From: CAYRTD01 sp964426915
Lineage (GTDB): Bacteria > Bacteroidota > Bacteroidia > Bacteroidales > GCA-2748055
Assembly (NCBI GenBank): GCA_964426915.1
Contig: CAYRTD010000015.1
Location: forward strand, 1-42,599
Direction: 5' to 3'
DNA: 42,599 bases
The notes under the pieces are model-generated. The model worked only from the letters and a program-made list of their open reading frames with translations. It was not told where the DNA came from and searched no databases. Positions 39,627 to 42,599 of the stretch are shown here, piece by piece (the stretch's first letter is position 1; each line of letters starts with the position of its first letter). The translations under genes and the position numbers were made by a program.

Positions 39627-40187
39627 TCACTTGTTTAACCGGCTCCATTCAGGGCGCATTCTAAGCACCTTATCATACATCAAACAACCCTTCTCATGCG
39701 CCCCTTCCAGGTAGCCTGTGCTCATCAAAAACTCATCGGTTATTTCCCCTCCTGTAAATCTGAAAGTCTTTTTAAACAGTTTCACCCATTCCTCTTTCGT
39801 TTTTGGATGATGTTCATCCAGCCAGTTTTTGAATGAACCATATTCTTTCTGTAATCCGAGGATTATTTTTGCATTAAATATAGCGGCATCCACCTTTAAC
39901 CGGTTACGGATAATGCCAGGGTTGTTCAAAAGTTTCACTCTGTCCTTATCCTTAAAGGATGCCACTTTTTGAATATTAAATCCTGCATATGCTTTTCTGA
40001 AATTATCCGCCTTATTCAGTATAGTGGTCCAGGAAAGTCCGGCCTGGTTGATCTCCAATATTAACCTTCCGAAAAGCTCATCATCCGATTCAAGAGGAAA
40101 ACCATAGGCAGTATCATGATATATTCGATGGATATTATCCGGTTTCATATCAGCCACTGCCCGGCAATAGGTTTTTGGTTTTTGCAT
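39627..40187 (-). CDS. tag: DNA-3-methyladenine glycosylase I
   Basis: A 186-residue base-excision repair enzyme of the TagI family that removes 3-methyladenine. The zinc-site residues are kept: Cys8 (TYCRA), His24 (IYHDTAYG), and the C-terminal His and Cys in GAHEKGC. The substrate-binding glutamate E45 and W53 are present in LILEINQAGLSWTTIL. Two normally conserved tryptophans are replaced: the CxW start reads CRAV and YHDxEWG reads YHDTAYG. It is therefore a divergent member and could prefer another alkylated base. It begins 23 nt after the esterase gene. Confidence 0.87.
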   Translation of the reverse strand: MQKPKTYCRAVADMKPDNIHRIYHDTAYGFPLESDDELFGRLILEINQAGLSWTTILNKADNFRKAYAGFNIQKVASFKDKDRVKLLNNPGIIRNRLKVDAAIFNAKIILGLQKEYGSFKNWLDEHHPKTKEEWVKLFKKTFRFTGGEITDEFLMSTGYLEGAHEKGCLMYDKVLRMRPEWSRLNK

Positions 40188-40210
40188 ATCTGCAACAAAT
40201 TCTTTAGGCG

Positions 40211-41377
40211 TTATTCTACAGTAATTCCCAGGTATTCCATTACTGCTTCATCTCCTTGCAGTGCAACGGCCGGCCTCGGATTAGCCGAATTAAACACTTT
40301 TAGTTCTTCTGTGGATAGAACAGTAACAAAGTCTTCCCTGTATCCTTCATCATAAGGAATGTTCCTGTAGTTCAATTTGAGATGATGAGCAAAGAAATTA
40401 TAGGCTGCAGTTCGTTTGGAACATCCGTAATCATGTTTTTCAGTGGGAAGGTGGACATTTTCAACTTTGTGTTCAGCATCGTAAAGGGCATATACCTTCT
40501 GGATATATGGGTATTCTATCCGGGGGGTATTTCTCGTCCAGTCAGCCCCGTTGGATATTAATAGCATAGGTCTTGGTGCACAGAGTGCGGCTATCTCAAC
40601 ATTGTTTGTCTGGTGATCCCTGCCTTTATGCACCGGCATTCCGCTTTCACAAACACATCCTCCAAAAAAGTGGGCGGATACCTGCACCACCGGGGCGGAT
40701 GCTTTAATCCTGTCGTCAATAGCGGCAAGCATAAAAGTTTGTGTGGCACCACCCGAGCCACCGGTCATGCCAATGCGCTTCGGATCTACATCAGTCCTCG
40801 ATAACAGGTATTCGAGCACCCTCCTGCTGTTCCAGGTCTGGAGTAACAGTGCAACAGGAATATAATGGTCTACTTGCGTGAATTCACCGTATCCAACCAT
40901 ATCATAGGCAAAGACAATTGCTCCCATTCTGGCCAAAACAGCGCTTCTTAATTGTACATAATGGGTAAAACGTTTGTCTTTAAGATGACCATGAGGACTG
41001 AGCATGGCGGCATGCTTTTTTCTTTTTTCAGCGGGCCGGTAGAGATTGCCGGTAATATAAAAACCAGGGAAACTTTCAATGGCAATGTTTTCAACAATAT
41101 AACCATCCATTATCCTGGTATTGGTTACTATAGGATTGAAATTTCCTGAAATATCCGGCATTTTTTCCAGTTGCATTCCGTCAATAATACCTTTCTTGAT
41201 TCTCTCTGCTCTTCTTTCCCAGGATTCCAGATCATCCCAATCCGTAGAAAACTTTTTCATCATTAAGTTCGCTTCATCCTCTGTCCAGTAATGGCCCATG
41301 CAAAGCATGGTGTCTTCCTGGGCAACTAAGTTAATGCTTAAAAATAATGCAATAAGAAGGAGTATAAAATTTTTCAT
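40211..41377 (-). CDS. Exported alpha/beta-hydrolase, acetyl xylan esterase-like
   Basis: A 388-residue secreted esterase. I chose the ATG at 41375-41377 because it begins a clear signal peptide (MKNFILLLIALFLSINLVAQ) and an exact -7 box lies 29 nt upstream; longer frames start before that box. The nucleophile is S208 in GMTGGSGGATQTF, the acid lies near LLISNGADWTRN, and the histidine in PTEKHDYGCSKR. The HGH motif (SPHGHLKDKRF) likely forms the oxyanion hole. It resembles acetyl xylan esterases and glucuronoyl-type carbohydrate esterases. With the nearby fucosidase and agarase-like genes it may act on decorated polysaccharide. It precedes the tag gene by 23 nt. Confidence 0.85.
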   Translation of the reverse strand: MKNFILLLIALFLSINLVAQEDTMLCMGHYWTEDEANLMMKKFSTDWDDLESWERRAERIKKGIIDGMQLEKMPDISGNFNPIVTNTRIMDGYIVENIAIESFPGFYITGNLYRPAEKRKKHAAMLSPHGHLKDKRFTHYVQLRSAVLARMGAIVFAYDMVGYGEFTQVDHYIPVALLLQTWNSRRVLEYLLSRTDVDPKRIGMTGGSGGATQTFMLAAIDDRIKASAPVVQVSAHFFGGCVCESGMPVHKGRDHQTNNVEIAALCAPRPMLLISNGADWTRNTPRIEYPYIQKVYALYDAEHKVENVHLPTEKHDYGCSKRTAAYNFFAHHLKLNYRNIPYDEGYREDFVTVLSTEELKVFNSANPRPAVALQGDEAVMEYLGITVE

Positions 41378-41406
41378 AGGATAAATAGAGATGCTAATGA
41401 ATGAAA

Positions 41407-41414
41407 CAAATATA
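41407..41414 (-). promoter_or_regulatory. -7 promoter element for the esterase gene
   Basis: An exact TATATTTG on the minus strand, 29 nt before the chosen ATG; no clear -33 TTTG is present. It supports the start at 41377. Confidence 0.4.
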
Positions 41415-41464
41415 GTGAAAATGTTATTCATGGATTTTTCATTCCTGACAGGGGGCCTATACTT

Positions 41465-41482
41465 TGACCCCAATTAGGGTCA
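41465..41482. promoter_or_regulatory. Palindrome upstream of the esterase promoter
   Basis: TGACCC (41465-41470) and GGGTCA (41477-41482) form a perfect inverted repeat around CAATTA, about 50 bases upstream of the -7 box. It has the size of an activator or repressor site, but it could also be part of the repeat cluster that follows. Confidence 0.3.
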
Positions 41483-41511
41483 GTTGTTGAATGTACCAGG
41501 GGATTCATCTA

Positions 41512-41530
41512 CCATGGGTTCCACCCATGG
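41512..41530. repeat. CCATGGGT hairpin
   Basis: CCATGGGT, loop TCC, ACCCATGG: a perfect 8-bp stem. Just beyond it lies CCCTGTCGGGG, a second small palindrome-like run. From general knowledge such hairpins recur between genes in Bacteroidota and may be remnants recognised by IS200-like transposases; that link is inference. Confidence 0.5.
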
Positions 41531-41600
41531 CTATTCTAGTTTAGCCCTGTCGGGGTTAGTGATACCATTCACCGCCTGCGCAACATACCGCTTACTTACC

Positions 41601-41657
41601 TACTGATTACTGATTACTGATTACCGCCTCCTGCCTCCTGCCTACTGCCTCCTGCCT
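41601..41657. repeat. Short tandem repeats TACTGAT and CTGCCTC
   Basis: Three units of TACTGAT (41601-41621) are followed by about four degenerate units of a CTGCCTC-type 7-mer up to the end of the rubredoxin gene. The run is a simple-sequence tract between the rubredoxin and esterase genes. Confidence 0.6.
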
Positions 41658-41817
41658 AATCAACTTCCCTGAATTCCGACTTCACAACCCCACACACAGG
41701 GCATTGCCAATCATCAGGTATATCTTCAAAAGGGGTGCCAGGTTCGATTCCTGAATCGGGATCTCCAAGTTCCGGATCATACACGTATCCGCATACAGTA
41801 CATTGATATTTTGTCAT
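41656..41817 (-). CDS. Rubredoxin
   Basis: A 53-residue iron protein that carries single electrons. The four iron-binding cysteines lie in the two classic knuckles YQCTVCGYVYDPELGDPD and DDWQCPVCGVVKSEF. PGTPFEDIPDDW between them is also typical. I chose the ATG at 41815-41817; the longer frame adds seven residues that rubredoxins lack. It stands alone. In anaerobic or microaerophilic bacteria rubredoxin supplies electrons for oxygen or peroxide reduction; no partner is adjacent. Confidence 0.95.
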   Translation of the reverse strand: MTKYQCTVCGYVYDPELGDPDSGIEPGTPFEDIPDDWQCPVCGVVKSEFREVD

Positions 41818-42599
41818 AAGAAAGTAATTTTCCAACAAATATAATTCTACTTTGACATATTAAAAAATCTTATAATCCAATTTTCGCTTTTACTTTTTTC
41901 CTTGTGGGTCATTATGAATCCCTCCCGGCCCCATCCTGATAGGCATGGCGCAAGATGGGGGTCGGTGTAACATCTTCTTTGAGCCCTCCCTTTTGAGTGT
42001 TATTGATGCGATTTTTCGGGTGAGCATTTTCGGATCTGAAGGAGAGAGAGGTTTCGAACACTCAAACATCCTCCCCCGAGCGCAGCGACTCATAAAACCC
42101 TTTTATTCCATATTTCCTCCGTGGTTCCCTGCCCGCCAAAGCACGGGCCCATGCCTCGGTCACCGGCGGCCAAAACCTTTGGTGACGGCTCGCAGGCGGG
42201 CCTTTGACTACTCCGCGTCCTCTGTGTAATTTGTAGATAGCAAATCAGAATACAAAACTTTTAACAAATAGGAATTTGCATTTTCTTGAACATAACGGAC
42301 ACTCATTCCTGCTGAAAACAGACACGGATTCTTGCGGACAAGCGCTTCCCATCGAAAGTCAAAGCTTTCTGTATCAAAGAAAGAATTCTTCTAAAATTTC
42401 TTAACCCAAACAATCAAACAATCCTTCATCTGCGAATCTGTGGCAACCTTTGTTATTCCTTCTGCCCCCTCCTCCCCCCAGCCCGCTGCGCGGCCTGGAG
42501 GGAGGAGGGAGGGGTGGGTCCCGCAACCCCGGGTTCCGTGAGGAAAAAAATAAAGGCCAAAGGCCTTCATTTTCTCCCTCACTCCACCCGGGGATCGAG
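41818..42599. other. Gene-free end of window with GC-rich repeat sequence
   Basis: No credible gene in the last 780 bases. There is a small hairpin CCCCATC (41929-41935) / GATGGGG (41954-41960). A GC-rich block at about 42075-42230 has nested inverted repeats (GCCCGCC with GGCGGGC, GTCACC with GGTGAC), and an AT-rich stretch follows at 42235-42460. Another GC-rich purine/pyrimidine block occurs at 42466-42540. Open frames here have no family features and follow the GC bias. Confidence 0.6.

Noticed and set aside
41735..41765. GGTTCGATTCC, resembling a tRNA T-arm
   Set aside because: It lies within the rubredoxin coding sequence and no acceptor or anticodon stem fits around it.
41945..42582. 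ORFs of 94 and 63 codons at the window end
   Set aside because: They follow GC-rich repeat blocks, show low-complexity translations and match no protein family I know.

Overview
The window reads as a chromosomal piece of a Bacteroidota genome (class Bacteroidia is most likely). Supporting signs are a TonB-dependent receptor with an N-terminal carboxypeptidase-regulatory domain, many lipoproteins with a Ser-Cys lipobox, near-absence of Shine-Dalgarno sequences, and several promoters of the Bacteroidota type (TTTG, about 20 nt, TAnnTTTG). A run of ten N at 5452-5461 marks a scaffold gap, so this is probably a draft or metagenome-derived assembly. No rRNA, tRNA, complete insertion sequence, phage or CRISPR array is visible.

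Layout. 71-1216 (-): a flavodoxin/ferredoxin reductase-like flavoprotein and a YjbQ protein. 1407-4568 (+): a small outer-membrane-associated protein, a 25-codon bridging ORF and a TonB-dependent receptor. 4607-5191 (-): nitroreductase. 5476-8722 (+): ornithine aminotransferase and a secreted M13 peptidase. 8723-9217: a gene-free stretch with a long hairpin and inverted minisatellites. 9218-16707 (-): a complete histidine operon, hisGDCBH-A-F-IE, with promoter, His-rich leader peptide and intrinsic terminator. 16738-18066 (-): YihY-type membrane protein. 18195-19494 (+): ComB-like phosphatase and TlpA-like thioredoxin. 19498-26879 (-): a TetR-controlled efflux operon (TolC, HlyD, two ATPases, a HAD phosphatase, two permeases), similar to E. 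coli cecR-ybhGFSR. 27066-27263 (-): small acidic lipoprotein with a strong terminator. 27443-29569 (+): ECF sigma factor, single-pass protein (possible anti-sigma) and an exported beta-helix-like repeat protein. 29578-34287 (-): isoaspartyl peptidase, SLC13 permease, HD-like protein, isocitrate/isopropylmalate-type dehydrogenase. 34647-36119 (+): aminoacyl-histidine dipeptidase. 36123-39230 (-): GH29 fucosidase and a clan GH-A (agarase-like) lipoprotein. 39627-41377 (-): alpha/beta-hydrolase esterase and 3-methyladenine glycosylase I. 41656-41817 (-): rubredoxin. The last 780 bases hold GC-rich intergenic repeat sequence and no credible gene.

The most notable signal is in front of hisG. A Bacteroidota promoter is followed by a 19-codon ORF encoding MVSFNVHIVRIYSYHHHYV and then by a perfect 10-bp terminator stem with a U-tract ending 6 nt before the hisG start. 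This has the architecture of a transcription attenuator sensing histidyl-tRNA. Other points of interest are REP-like palindromes at two intergenic sites, an HD-domain protein whose HD motif reads AD, coupled mini-ORFs, and an apparent gene remnant behind the DNA glycosylase.
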